64,000 nt of DNA from Neorhodopirellula lusitana (GCF_900182915.1 NZ_FXUG01000014.1:62001-126000), one strand, 5' to 3'; shown: positions 1-9,920, counted from the stretch's first letter. Notes: generated by a model not told the origin, from the letters alone. Made by a program: numbers and translations.

Positions 1-517
1 CCAGGACCGCGGTCACTCGCCCGTCGAGGTATCGAGCAAGTGCCTGCTTATCGCTGGTGGCTTCCGCGTGCACATCCACCAGGATCGCATCGGCTGCACC
101 AGCGATCTCCTCCAACACTCGATCCACCGCTGCAAAAGGGCAGTCGACCGGACGCATAAAAACACGCCCCATCAATGAGATAATCCCAAGCTTCCCATTG
201 GGCGTGGGGACGATTACCCAATTCTTTCCAGTCGCATTGGCTGGATAGTTCGCCGGCTTGACGATCCTGTCGCTCTTTTCGAGGACCGGGATAATCTCGG
301 CACGCCGATAGATGTGATCGCCCATTGTGATCCCATCGACGCCCGCTTCAATCAAGCGTCGATATTGGCGGGGCATCAAGCCAGCACCGTCGGCGGCGTT
401 CTCGGCGTTGATCACAACCGCGTCCAGCGCGTGCTGTTCCTTGAGGTTGGCCACGTGAGCCAACACCGCTGAATAGCCAGGTTTTCCGACTACGTCGCCT
501 AGGAACAAAAATCGCAC
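1..517 (-). CDS. YmdB/TIGR00282-family metallophosphoesterase (partial)
   Basis: The reverse strand from a GTG at 515-517 reads VRFLFLGDVVGKPGY, the characteristic opening of the TIGR00282/YmdB calcineurin-like phosphodiesterases. Further family blocks follow: VVINAENAADGAG, GVDGITMGDHIY, KPANYP and a DVHAEATSDK block whose His and Glu are metal ligands. Known members hydrolyse cyclic nucleotides such as cAMP through a dinuclear metal centre. About 172 codons are visible and the 3' end lies beyond the left edge. No ATG fits, so GTG is taken as start; no clear Shine-Dalgarno sequence precedes it. It starts 38 bases after the stop of the S1-domain gene on the same strand, so the two may be cotranscribed. 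Family assignment is firm; the cellular role is not. Confidence 0.88.
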   Translation of the reverse strand, partial: MRFLFLGDVVGKPGYSAVLAHVANLKEQHALDAVVINAENAADGAGLMPRQYRRLIEAGVDGITMGDHIYRRAEIIPVLEKSDRIVKPANYPANATGKNWVIVPTPNGKLGIISLMGRVFMRPVDCPFAAVDRVLEEIAGAADAILVDVHAEATSDKQALARYLDGRVTAVL

Positions 518-555
518 GCGTCAGCAGTTGCTATCTGTGGACCGAAAACGAAACA

Positions 556-2250
556 CTACCAACGAAGTCCGAAACGCTCACCACCGGACGGACGATCGTT
601 ACCGCCTCGCAAAGGTCCGTCGTGCTGAGGCCCGATTTCTGGTTCACGAGGTGGCTCGTCAGGTTCATCCGCAACCACCTTGGCTGAATCGGATGGCTTC
701 GCCAGGGCACCCTTGATCGACAGGCCGACCTTTTGTGCGTCGCGATCGAACGACAAAACCTTAACGTGCACTTCGTCGCCAACATTAACGAAGGCATCCA
801 CCTTAGAAACACGGTGACTGGCGAGTTCGCTGATGTGAACAAGCCCTTCCACGCCGGCGGTCAGTCGCACAAAGCAACCAAATTCAGCGGTCCGCGTCAC
901 GGTTCCGTTGTGGAGTGAGCCCACGCTGAATTCGGCTTCAGCGGAATCCCATGGGTTTTCGAGCAAGTCGCGATAAGTCAGGCCAATCTTGCCGGTTTGC
1001 TTGTCGACCTTATCGACTCGCACCTTGACCATTTGGCCTTCTTCAATCACTTCGCTGGGGTGCTTGACCCGTTCCCAGCTCAGTTTGCTGACGTGGATCA
1101 GTCCGTCGAGACCACCTAGGTCGACGAACGCACCGAAGTCACGAACGCTTCGCACGACGCCTTCCAGGATGTCGCCTGGTTCGATCTTCTCGAGTTGTTC
1201 CTTGCGTTTGACTTCTCGTTCGCGTTCCAGGATGGCACGGCGACTAAGAACCAGGTTGCCTCGCTGAGCATTTGCCTCGGTGACCAAGCAAACGAACTTC
1301 TGGTCAACAAACTCGCTGAGGTCTTCGACGCGGTATTCCGTCACTTGGCTGATCGGCATGAAGCCCTTGACCGAACCGACGGTGCATTCTAGGCCACCGG
1401 TATTGTGCCCGGTAACGGTTGCTTCGACGACAGAACCTTCATCGATATCGTCCCAGTCGCTGACTGCGATTGCCGAGCCAGGACGGGAGCAAGAGTAAAG
1501 GCCATCTTCGCGGTTGAGCCCACGAACAATGACTTCGACGTCTTCGCCTGGGACGGGTTCCGCATCGGTGAACTGTTCGAAAGGAACGGTGCCTTCGTCA
1601 GGCCCACCCAACGAAACAAAGACCGTGTCTTCGTGGATTTTCAGGACCTTCGCGTGGACACGTGCGCCTTCGGCAAGCGGTTCGCGACGATCGGGTAAGC
1701 CAGCACTACCGCCCAGGAAGGAATCGAGTTCCGATCCGGCGAGTGAGGCTTGCAGTTCCGCTTCGAGGTCGTCGGACAATCCGTCGCGAACGTTTGGGAC
1801 GGCGATCTTGCCTGGCTTGGGAGATTGTGTTTTTTGGGCCTGCACGACGTCTTGGTCGGATTCACCGGCCAAACGAGGACGCGGAGCACCCTTTTTGCCG
1901 CCACCCTGCTTTTTATCAGGCTTGGCCTGACTTTGGCGTTCCAGGTCTTCGGTCGATACGGCGGAGGGCGAAATCGGCTTGGCGACGCCCAATCCGCGAG
2001 CAGACAAGGGACCGCCGCCAATTCGGGGCAAGGGTGCGCCCTTCTTTTTGGCAGGTTTCGCGGCCGGAGTCGCTGAATCCGAAGCGGCCGCATCCGAAGC
2101 GACTGGCTCGCCAGTCCCGGCTTCGCTGGTCGTTGACGCAGCAATCGCAGGGGCGACATTAGCAGCAGCGTTTTCGCTCGAAGGGGTCTCAGCGGCACCT
2201 TCAACGGCGGTCGCGGGTGGGTTAGTTTCCGAGTTCTCGGTCACGGACAT
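556..2250 (-). CDS. Four-S1-domain RNA-binding protein (ribosomal S1-like)
   Basis: Protein of 564 residues starting at the ATG at 2248-2250. Residues 1-195 are low complexity, rich in Ala, Pro, Ser and Lys. Four S1/OB-fold repeats follow at roughly 194-258, 272-340, 358-428 and 443-514. The last two are canonical (VRDFGAFVDLGGLDGLIHVS; AEFGCFVRLTAGVEGLVHIS); the first two are more divergent. S1 repeats bind single-stranded RNA, so a role as ribosomal S1-like translation factor or RNA-processing helper is likely. Four repeats are fewer than the six of E. coli RpsA. An upstream in-frame start would add 46 residues and run into the divergent gene at 2356, so it was not used. Whether this is the cell's only S1 cannot be told from the window. 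Confidence 0.87.
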   Translation of the reverse strand: MSVTENSETNPPATAVEGAAETPSSENAAANVAPAIAASTTSEAGTGEPVASDAAASDSATPAAKPAKKKGAPLPRIGGGPLSARGLGVAKPISPSAVSTEDLERQSQAKPDKKQGGGKKGAPRPRLAGESDQDVVQAQKTQSPKPGKIAVPNVRDGLSDDLEAELQASLAGSELDSFLGGSAGLPDRREPLAEGARVHAKVLKIHEDTVFVSLGGPDEGTVPFEQFTDAEPVPGEDVEVIVRGLNREDGLYSCSRPGSAIAVSDWDDIDEGSVVEATVTGHNTGGLECTVGSVKGFMPISQVTEYRVEDLSEFVDQKFVCLVTEANAQRGNLVLSRRAILEREREVKRKEQLEKIEPGDILEGVVRSVRDFGAFVDLGGLDGLIHVSKLSWERVKHPSEVIEEGQMVKVRVDKVDKQTGKIGLTYRDLLENPWDSAEAEFSVGSLHNGTVTRTAEFGCFVRLTAGVEGLVHISELASHRVSKVDAFVNVGDEVHVKVLSFDRDAQKVGLSIKGALAKPSDSAKVVADEPDEPPREPEIGPQHDGPLRGGNDRPSGGERFGLRW

Positions 2251-2355
2251 AATTCGACGAAGATCAAAGGACAGAAAACGCGAGCAATCGCGTTCAAAAG
2301 AACGAAGCCGGTAGTCTAGCAATGACGCGGGCCACCCGGTAGCCTCAGTTTCACT

Positions 2356-2859
2356 ATGCCAAAACTTGACGACTTTTTTGAAACGCACGCGGCGACATTA
2401 CCCGAATCAGTGCGCCAAGCGGTAATGAACGCCTCCATTCCCGGCTTGATTGACGAGCCCAGGGTCCCAGAACTGGCGGCCGCCCTGACCGAACCCGGCC
2501 TGGATCTTCCTGAGCTGGCGATTTCGGGCTTATGGCTGCTGGCCGGTGATCTTGATCGCAGCCACTCCATCAGCCAGAACGATTCCTCCGCCGAGGGCAG
2601 TTTTTGGCACGGCATCATGCACCGGCGTGAAAGCGACTATTCCAACGCGAAATACTGGTTTCGCCGCGTCGGTTCGCATCCCGTGCTGATCCGAGTGAAA
2701 CAATTGCACGAATCGGTTTATAGCGACCCCTACGACTTCATCGACCAGGTTGAAAAAGCATGCCTGGGTCGCACCCACGATCCCGCGGTGACGCAGTGGT
2801 TGTTGAAAGCACAGTGGACCGAGTGGCAGCTATTGATGATCGAGTGTTTGGCTAAATGA
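2356..2859 (+). CDS. Conserved hypothetical protein (WHGIMHRRE motif)
   Basis: Protein of 167 residues with no signal peptide or membrane segment. The central block WHGIMHRRESDYSNAKYWF, followed by RRVGSHP, resembles a motif I recall from short hypothetical proteins in planctomycetes and some other bacteria; the conserved His/Arg/Glu cluster looks like a functional site. Its stop overlaps the start of the AEC carrier gene (ATGA at 2856-2859), so the two are translationally coupled. It is divergent from the S1 gene with about 105 bases between starts. No function is assigned. Confidence 0.75.
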   Translation: MPKLDDFFETHAATLPESVRQAVMNASIPGLIDEPRVPELAAALTEPGLDLPELAISGLWLLAGDLDRSHSISQNDSSAEGSFWHGIMHRRESDYSNAKYWFRRVGSHPVLIRVKQLHESVYSDPYDFIDQVEKACLGRTHDPAVTQWLLKAQWTEWQLLMIECLAK

Positions 2860-3869
2860 CCGAGTCGCCGTGGGCTCACTTCGGCCTGATCGTCAGCAGC
2901 GTCTTGGGCGTTTTTTGCGTCATCGGTGTGGGCGGGTTTTGCCGAAACCGGCGTTGGTTGACGAACGAAGCCGATTTTTCGCTGGCCAAGATCACCGCGA
3001 ATGTGTTGATCCCGGCGTTGTTTTTCGACCGGATCATCAACGACCCTACGTTGGGCCCCATCGCAACGATCTGGACCGCGCCGGTGCTCGGGTTCTCGAT
3101 CACCGTCGGCAGTTTCTTGCTTGCCAGATTGATCGCTCGCACATTGGGCCCCTGGTTCGGCTTGAAGACTGACCAACAACAGCGAGCGTTCACGCTATGC
3201 GCCGGGATTTGCAATTACGGTTACATCCCGCTGCCGTTGTCGCAGATCTTCTACCCCGAGGCCGAAGTCGAGCTGATTTTGCACAACGTCGGCGTTGACC
3301 TTGCGTTGTGGAGCGTCGGAATCGCGATTATCTCCGGCGGTCGCCCCGACCAACCGGCCGACACATCGACAGGAATCCGTCGCTGGCTAGGCAAGCTGAA
3401 ACCGGCCTTCAGCAGTGCGCCGCTCGCCGCTGCCGTGATCGCGTTATTGATTCGCGAATTCGGATTGGATGCATGGATGACGGCTCCAATATTGAAACCG
3501 ATCAGTTTGCTTGCCAACGCCGCGATCCCCGTCGGTTTGCTGTTGATTGGTGCGATCATTGTGGACTTTGTTGACGCCGCTGACTGGACCGGTGCGTTCC
3601 GAGTGATCACGTTGGGCGTTGGCTTCCGCTTGCTACTGATGCCCGTCATCATGCTCTCGATCGCCGCCAACTTGGTGACTCAGGTCGATTTGCAACACGT
3701 GCTGCTGTTGCAGGCTGCCATGCCCACGGCCGTCTTCCCGATCATTTTGGTCCGGCTCTACGCCGGCGACACCGCGACAGCACTCCGAGTGGTCCTCTCC
3801 ACCTCGATCATCGGCATCCTGTCGATCCCCATCTGGATGGCCGTCGGCGCCTGGTGGCTGACGTCTTAA
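2856..3869 (+). CDS. AEC-family transporter (auxin efflux carrier fold)
   Basis: Integral membrane protein of 337 residues with about ten hydrophobic segments. Blocks typical of the AEC (PF03547) family are visible: an N-terminal helix followed by ANVLIPALFFDRI, a central NYGYIPLP block with the helix-breaking Asn/Pro residues of the crossover region, and LANAAIPVGLLLIGAII plus QAAMPTAVFPIIL in the second half. Characterised AEC members move dicarboxylates, malonate or similar organic acids; the substrate here cannot be inferred. The start overlaps the preceding gene by four bases, so both are probably expressed together and the upstream soluble protein may act with the carrier. Confidence 0.88.
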   Translation: MTESPWAHFGLIVSSVLGVFCVIGVGGFCRNRRWLTNEADFSLAKITANVLIPALFFDRIINDPTLGPIATIWTAPVLGFSITVGSFLLARLIARTLGPWFGLKTDQQQRAFTLCAGICNYGYIPLPLSQIFYPEAEVELILHNVGVDLALWSVGIAIISGGRPDQPADTSTGIRRWLGKLKPAFSSAPLAAAVIALLIREFGLDAWMTAPILKPISLLANAAIPVGLLLIGAIIVDFVDAADWTGAFRVITLGVGFRLLLMPVIMLSIAANLVTQVDLQHVLLLQAAMPTAVFPIILVRLYAGDTATALRVVLSTSIIGILSIPIWMAVGAWWLTS

Positions 3870-4055
3870 GGCACGTTGGTTTCGGAAAGCAATTAGCTTC
3901 TTCATCTAACGCTTCACCATCGAGTCGGCGAAAGAGAAACCACGGATCCGGTTTATGTTCTACGGTCAAATTGGTCGAAAACCAAAAAGGTTCGTTTATT
4001 CCGGACACTCGGGTTATGCCGCAGCAATCCGTCCCTCGTCATACAATCGCCCGCC

Positions 4056-5084
4056 ATGCCAGACACTTCAGCGATCCATGCAAACGTAAACGATGAATAT
4101 AACGTGTACCGCGAAAGCAGTCTGGCGGCATCCGACCCATCGGGCACCGTCGATAACGCGTATGACAATCACATGGCTTCGTTGGTTGGTGAATCAACCA
4201 AGAACCATAAAAGACAGATTTGGGAAAAGTATCACCAGGACCTGATGCGAAAAGTTGCATTGCAAAGAACTGGTGACGGTTCACTACGCGACATGGCGTT
4301 AGATAGCTACATGCTCGAAAAGCTTGATCCGAAACATCGGATGGGTAACTTGTTGCTGCAGTGCTTGAATCGTTACAAGGAATTGCGGCCGACAGAGCCG
4401 TTTTTCGAATGGCTCGATGGACTCGGAGAATTTGGCGTGGTTGCAGAGCTCCGCAGTTGCTTTTTGCTCGAGGGCAATTACATGCGAAGTTGCGACGGTA
4501 ACCGGATCAAGCATAATGACGGCCGCGACAACATGACATCCGGCTTTCGCAGTAACGCGGACAGCAACATCTCACTCACTGAAGTGAAAAACATGATTCG
4601 CGGTGTCGCGTATCTCGACCAGCAAGCGAGAAACAGTTATCGCGTGGATCATCAAAGTGGACTACTCTGCCAAGGTGGTAAGCCCATTGGCACGGACAAG
4701 ATGAAAACAGCAGCCTCAGGAATCGGCTGGGGGATCTTCGTGCTGAGTCCGAGCGATGTTTTCTACACCGGCAGCCACTCAGTCGGTCAATTTCACCACT
4801 CCAGCTTCCTGCAGGGCCACGCCGTCAAGGGAGCTGGCGAGTGGTTGATCGACAACGGAATCCTAAAGATCATCACCGCCAAAAGCGGTCACTACCGACC
4901 GCAGAAACAACACTTTATCAATTGCCTTATGGTGCTACGTCCTCTACTAAGTCAGCACAGAACAGACGTGAAAGTGTTTCCGAAAAAGGGCGAGTCAGAC
5001 GCCCCCAACGCGAAGCGCAAAAGCATTCTCGTTAACGCCGAAGAATTTCTTCGAGATCCGGGGAAATATGAGGTTTGGTCGTAA
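4056..5084 (+). CDS. IQM-like protein (bacterial relative of plant IQM C-terminal region)
   Basis: Protein of 342 residues, soluble, no signal peptide. From about residue 80 to 320 it follows, block by block, the conserved core I recall from plant IQM proteins (IQ-motif proteins related to pea heavy-metal-induced protein 6). The blocks are LEKLDPKHRMGN, PFFEWLDGLGE, VAYLDQQARNSYRV followed by GLLCQGG, GIFVLSPSDVFYTG, GQFHHSSFLQG, AGEWLIDNGILKIITAKSGHYRP and finally a FINCLMVLRPLL helix. The calmodulin-binding IQ motif of the plant proteins is not evident in the N-terminus. The gene is monocistronic, 186 bases after the AEC carrier. The biochemical activity of this domain is not known to me. 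The assignment rests on motif order and spacing seen by eye. Confidence 0.75.
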   Translation: MPDTSAIHANVNDEYNVYRESSLAASDPSGTVDNAYDNHMASLVGESTKNHKRQIWEKYHQDLMRKVALQRTGDGSLRDMALDSYMLEKLDPKHRMGNLLLQCLNRYKELRPTEPFFEWLDGLGEFGVVAELRSCFLLEGNYMRSCDGNRIKHNDGRDNMTSGFRSNADSNISLTEVKNMIRGVAYLDQQARNSYRVDHQSGLLCQGGKPIGTDKMKTAASGIGWGIFVLSPSDVFYTGSHSVGQFHHSSFLQGHAVKGAGEWLIDNGILKIITAKSGHYRPQKQHFINCLMVLRPLLSQHRTDVKVFPKKGESDAPNAKRKSILVNAEEFLRDPGKYEVWS

Positions 5085-5239
5085 CCCCGCAAGCCGGCAG
5101 TTGCGATCCAACCTTTCGCCTCCAGAGTCACGCTTCGTGAGCACGGTTGGTAGCCGCCAACATTTCATTCGACGCATCGCTTCGGGCATTGCCTCGATTT
5201 CGTGTGGGCCGCAAGGCTCTTGAACCTAATTTCGCGGGC

Positions 5240-8200
5240 TCATCTCGCGTCCTGCACTTTCCATTGCCCCCAAAGTTTGGGCGTCAGCTCTGCTTCGCTG
5301 GGAACATCGGCGGTAATGGCCGTCGCTTTGTTACTCCAATAAACTCGTTGCGTCGTTTGACCACCGGAACCACGCAGCACACCGATGTCAGCTCGTACGA
5401 GGTCACTGGACTTTGGCGCCCAGTGCAAAGTGGCGAGAGGAATGCTGACTTCGTAGTTGCCAGTTCCATCAGTAGCGAACGCGACCTGCGAGCTGATCTC
5501 TTCGACGACATCAATATTGATTGTGCGCCATGGGCTGCTGAATGCGACCGGCTTCGCGGTGCCTGGAACTTTGGACCGATACAGCATGGCACGTGGTTCG
5601 CCTTTGACCAGAGTAATGAGCAGACGCTGGTCAGTCTCGGTTTGCAACATGATATCGAGACATCCGCCGGTTTTAAAAAACGCATTGGGCGTCTCGCCGC
5701 TGTTGTTCAGCAGGTTCTTCTCGGTCGTCCGCCAAGCGGCGTGTAGACGATCGCCCGCGATACAAACCGAGGCACTGACTTCGTAAGGGCGTGAATGACT
5801 GTTGAAGTTCGCCTTGGTACCACGTCGATCAATCATGGCCCATTGGGCAGTGGCCGGCCAGTCGTTGAGTTTCCCATCGACAGTCGGACCGATCGCACGT
5901 AGCGGAACGCTAAGCACACCGGCACCGTGCGATTCTTGGCGTGACGCTTCCGAACGGGCGAACCAATCGCGAGCCTTGTCGAGATCATCGACACTGACGG
6001 TAATTTGTTGGTCGGGCAGTCGCTCGACCGTGTCCAGCCCGTCGACGCGCACCAGGCTGGTCCGGCCTCCATCGATTAGATAGACCTTCCCGTCGGAGGT
6101 ATGCGTCATGCTCGGCCAGAAATTCTCGTCGTGCAACGACACATTCGTGACGTCCATGTTGCGTGTGGCAACAGGGGCGGCCCAGTTCGGTCGCAGGCGA
6201 ATATCGTTGAATAGTGTGCTTACAAAAAGGCCATCGGCAGTGAACAGGTACATGTTACCCATGTTTCCGTTGATGCCGAAAAGGGGACCGACGGAACTGT
6301 CAATGAAATCACCCAAAAGGCGAGTGTGGCCGACGACCCTACCGGGACGATCGGGTACCGCGGCTTCGTGGCTGGCATGCAACCCAGGCCACGGACTCGG
6401 ATAACTCCACCGTGGATCGCCTTGGTAAGTGCCGCCAAGTCCGTACGCCGAATAAGGTTCGGGAGCATTGGTAGAAACCGTCCAGTCGCCGCGATGGAGC
6501 GTTTGATTCCCGCCGCTCGAAGGCGGTCTTCCACCCGCAGGCCCGAGACGCTCAGGTTGGAAGCCGTAACGCGGCACACCGGCTCTATCCATGCTAGTGG
6601 CTCTATCCATGCCACCGTTTGCATCAATTCCATTGGGACTGAACATGACCGTGTCCCCTTCGAATTGGGTGACGACGAACTCCAGATCGCGTGTCACCGT
6701 GACTCCACGTGCGCCACCTCGAATCATCTGCAACTCGGTCGCCTGCGGTTTGCCGTCGGCATTCAAGTCCATCCATAAAAACGTGGCCCTCCTATCGGCT
6801 GGAGGGTTTGCCTCACCCGGCTTCGTGCCGTCAGGCCAAACCTCGCGAAACGTTGGTTCTTTTCCTAGCAGTGGCCACGCGTGTGCGTCGCCCAACGCTG
6901 CAACAAGCTTCGCTTCCTTGCCTGTGTCACGCCAAATGAACGCGACATTGTCACCGCCCGTGGGAGTGTGCGTGTAACAGCTGGTGAAGTATCGCTGGCC
7001 TTTCGCTTTCGACGGATAGAGCGGCCAGTCAGGCGAGAAGTGTCCGTAGTGCGCTTCAAGCAACGGATCAGGCCGGGCGAAGACTCGCTTCAACGAATCG
7101 TCTCCCTTTTCCCAATCGAGAGTAAATTCCATTCCTTTGTAAAAGAAGACGCTTGCATCGCGTGAGTCCAGAACGCCTCCGCCCCCATATTCGGAAGGAC
7201 CATAGAAGGCGTGTACGAGCTCGCGATCGGTATTCCAGACCGATACACGGCGTGGATAGTTATCGTTCTCCGCTACCCACACATGGCCTTTTGAGTCGAC
7301 CGCGACTCCATTCGGATTGTTGATGTGCAATGGATCGTAGTCCCCGACATCGGGTGCTCCCGGTTTGCCAATCACGCGAACCTGTTTGCCCTTTGGCGTG
7401 TAGACCTTGACTTGGTGTGAGTCACCCCGGTTGCTGATATACAGCAAACCACTTTCGTCGATAGTGATGTGTCTTGGGTCTTCCAGGCCGTCAGCAATGA
7501 TTGTGTCGGCATGCGTCGCTGAACTTGAAGCGTAGGCAATCAGCCGGTTCCCGCTGAGTACCAGCATTCGGCCGTTGACATCAAACGTCACGCCACGAGG
7601 ATTGTTCACGGATAGACGATCAGTGATCTGGCCGGACTTCACATCCACGAAAATCAATTCATTCTGTCGTATCATCGAACAGATAAGCATTCCATCGTGC
7701 GCAGCGAGTCCGCTCAGGACAAATTTACGATCGCCACCTTCAAAACCCTCGATCGGCTCCGGCCGAAGATCGGAGGAAGTTCGGGGACGAGGGTCGTCAC
7801 CAAGTTGAGTTTGAAAGATTGGCTGATCTTGAAGCGACTTGGTTTTCGCGGTCAGCCGTAACTCGCCTTCCCATACCGAGCCGACATAACACAGGTGATC
7901 CGAAACGGCGTTCCGACTTGAATCGACTGCCAGCGTGGGGGCTCCTGTCCAATGGCCGCCCACCCAATGTTGGCCGCCGATCTTGGTGCCGTCTTCGTGC
8001 AACCACTGCAAACCGTGCCCCCCCTCAGCCACATAGCACCCCATGAAAATGAGCGGCAGTCCGTCTGCGGTTCGGTCACCCGGCACAAAGGCCATGCTAG
8101 TGGGTGGCGTGTGCGTTGTCAGCCAACCCCCGGTGTTATCCGCCGTCTTCCAAGCGGGCTTGCCGGCATTGTAAAGGCTGAACTCGTAACGCAGACTCAA

Positions 8201-9613
8201 TGGCTTCCGCCACAGTCCGCGAACGGTGTATTCGCCGGGCGCAACAGGGCGAGAAGGAATGTGATAGACACCATGTTTAGCCGCTTGCGGATCACGCAGT
8301 AGATCATCGCTGCCGTCCCACCAAGCGATGTTATCACCCGCGGGAAAGGGCGTTTCGCTGACTAGGTTGCGAACCCGATGTCCGGTGCTGTCGTCGATCA
8401 CCAGTGTCACGAGTCCCGCCTCCGGCAGGTTGAACTTGATCGGAATGGGCGGCGGTTCCTCACTTCGTTTAGGTAGAACGATATCAGTCAAACCAGAGCG
8501 ACCCATCGGCGCGATCACCATCAGTTCCCCCAGCCAAACACGACGTCCGTCTTTCGTTTTGCCGACGAGGTGTGGGTGCCGCTCTCCGGATGGCGCCGTG
8601 ATACGAACCCGCAACGCCCGGGTAGTGACTTCCTGATCCAGCGTGATCCAGTTCGGCCCCAACTGACTCGGATACCACGCTTGCAAATCACGGCCGCTTC
8701 CGACATGAGTCCATGATGCCTCTGAAGCATCACGGACATTGTCATCGGCGGCCCCGTTAAAGGCATCGATCTGGCACTCGGAGAAGCCTGTCCACAGCGC
8801 ACAAACGCCGCTGGTTTTTACCGGCTTGGGCCATGTCAGGGTCACGACTTCTGGATGCTCTGCGGATAGCGGTAAGGGGGCACCGTCTTCGGCGTTCTCC
8901 CAAGCTTTCCATGTGTGGTTGTGCGACTCATCGACAATCTTTTCGGAAACATCGTCCCGAGCACGCGTCTGCACGAACGCCTGCGGTGCGACGTTCACCA
9001 AGCGATCTGGAAGAGGCCAAACGGCAGCAAGTTGGCCTGCCAACTTCGGATCACCCGCTGCTGGCGTGTGGCTGAAACGCATCGCGGCCGTGGAGGTTCC
9101 AGGCGGCAAGACCCACATCCCGTAGTCGCCCACGCCAACCTCCGCTTCCGACTCGACGCCGTTAACCAATCGTTTCGCCGCCAACCATTGTGAGTCATCC
9201 GCCAAATCGCCCGGATAGGTCGCATCTGTTTTCAAAACACTCAGTGAACCACCCCCACCAACAAGCACGCTTCCCACCGGTACCGCCTCCGTAAAACCGA
9301 TTCGCAAATAGCGAGTGCCCGGAGCTCGGCCCTCGCCGAACGTGACTCCCTTCCAGTGCGGAGTCGAGTTCTTACACCAAACGACCGCCTTGGGGCCCAG
9401 TCGCGCAGCTTGGCTGTCGCCATGAATGCGAACTTCCGGTGAGCCTCCGATCTGGTCAGCGAAAACCAACGGGTCGAGCAGCGAAGCATTCATTGCTGGA
9501 AATGCATCGGAAATCGAACTTTGTCCCCAAATGGGACGAGCACTCACAGCGAACAGCAATGCGAGAAATGCAGCGACGACCGCGGAGGCAGGGCAGATGC
9601 GAGATATTGGCAT
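5240..9613 (-). CDS. Giant secreted protein with beta-propeller, FlgD-like and CBM9-like regions
   Basis: Protein of 1457 residues from the ATG at 9611-9613. It begins MPISRICPASAVVAAFLALL, a typical Sec signal peptide ending near ARPIWGQS; an upstream start would bury this signal, so it was rejected. A FlgD-like Ig segment (VTLVIDDSTGHRVRNLV) lies around residues 410-450. An NHL/six-bladed propeller region follows, with repeated blocks such as RGVTFDVNGRMLVL, PRHITIDESGLLYI and NGVAVDSKGHVWVAENDN. The C-terminal 200 residues contain TVDGKLNDWPATAQW and GGCLDIMLQT, as in CBM9-like/DOMON sugar-binding folds. Proteins of this build are common in Rhodopirellula-type planctomycetes and are thought to bind or process polysaccharides. 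No catalytic residue set is evident. It stands alone, facing a long upstream region with a perfect palindrome. Confidence 0.82.
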   Translation of the reverse strand: MPISRICPASAVVAAFLALLFAVSARPIWGQSSISDAFPAMNASLLDPLVFADQIGGSPEVRIHGDSQAARLGPKAVVWCKNSTPHWKGVTFGEGRAPGTRYLRIGFTEAVPVGSVLVGGGGSLSVLKTDATYPGDLADDSQWLAAKRLVNGVESEAEVGVGDYGMWVLPPGTSTAAMRFSHTPAAGDPKLAGQLAAVWPLPDRLVNVAPQAFVQTRARDDVSEKIVDESHNHTWKAWENAEDGAPLPLSAEHPEVVTLTWPKPVKTSGVCALWTGFSECQIDAFNGAADDNVRDASEASWTHVGSGRDLQAWYPSQLGPNWITLDQEVTTRALRVRITAPSGERHPHLVGKTKDGRRVWLGELMVIAPMGRSGLTDIVLPKRSEEPPPIPIKFNLPEAGLVTLVIDDSTGHRVRNLVSETPFPAGDNIAWWDGSDDLLRDPQAAKHGVYHIPSRPVAPGEYTVRGLWRKPLSLRYEFSLYNAGKPAWKTADNTGGWLTTHTPPTSMAFVPGDRTADGLPLIFMGCYVAEGGHGLQWLHEDGTKIGGQHWVGGHWTGAPTLAVDSSRNAVSDHLCYVGSVWEGELRLTAKTKSLQDQPIFQTQLGDDPRPRTSSDLRPEPIEGFEGGDRKFVLSGLAAHDGMLICSMIRQNELIFVDVKSGQITDRLSVNNPRGVTFDVNGRMLVLSGNRLIAYASSSATHADTIIADGLEDPRHITIDESGLLYISNRGDSHQVKVYTPKGKQVRVIGKPGAPDVGDYDPLHINNPNGVAVDSKGHVWVAENDNYPRRVSVWNTDRELVHAFYGPSEYGGGGVLDSRDASVFFYKGMEFTLDWEKGDDSLKRVFARPDPLLEAHYGHFSPDWPLYPSKAKGQRYFTSCYTHTPTGGDNVAFIWRDTGKEAKLVAALGDAHAWPLLGKEPTFREVWPDGTKPGEANPPADRRATFLWMDLNADGKPQATELQMIRGGARGVTVTRDLEFVVTQFEGDTVMFSPNGIDANGGMDRATSMDRAGVPRYGFQPERLGPAGGRPPSSGGNQTLHRGDWTVSTNAPEPYSAYGLGGTYQGDPRWSYPSPWPGLHASHEAAVPDRPGRVVGHTRLLGDFIDSSVGPLFGINGNMGNMYLFTADGLFVSTLFNDIRLRPNWAAPVATRNMDVTNVSLHDENFWPSMTHTSDGKVYLIDGGRTSLVRVDGLDTVERLPDQQITVSVDDLDKARDWFARSEASRQESHGAGVLSVPLRAIGPTVDGKLNDWPATAQWAMIDRRGTKANFNSHSRPYEVSASVCIAGDRLHAAWRTTEKNLLNNSGETPNAFFKTGGCLDIMLQTETDQRLLITLVKGEPRAMLYRSKVPGTAKPVAFSSPWRTINIDVVEEISSQVAFATDGTGNYEVSIPLATLHWAPKSSDLVRADIGVLRGSGGQTTQRVYWSNKATAITADVPSEAELTPKLWGQWKVQDAR

Positions 9614-9904
9614 GTCATGAAGTCCAAAAGGTCTAATCGAGTGTGCATGTTCCACAGGACGCCGGGACAGATTCCGCCTTCCTGAGAGATCGTCGACGAG
9701 TCCGAACACTCTACTGCCACGGTACTAGCGTGAGACGGTCTTGATGCCGACATCGCCCGGAAGGACGACGTTAGAACATTCACGGCCAAGACATTCACGC
9801 GTCCGAGCCCGCTGGTCGGATACGCCAAACGTGGGCGAGACTATCCTCCTGGCTCCCGCCTGGTCCGTCATTGCCATCTGAAGTGCAGCAAGGATCAAAC
9901 TCAT

Positions 9905-9920
9905 GCGTGAACGTTCACGC
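9905..9920. promoter_or_regulatory. Perfect 16-bp palindrome, candidate operator
   Basis: GCGTGAACGTTCACGC is its own reverse complement. A central CG inside an alternating palindrome is the usual look of LacI-family operators. It lies about 292 bases upstream of the giant secreted-protein start (minus) and 507 bases upstream of the GH97 start. The ten bases GTGAACGTTC recur at 12535-12544, just ahead of a secreted hydrolase gene. No regulator gene is present in the window, so function is inference. Confidence 0.45.
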
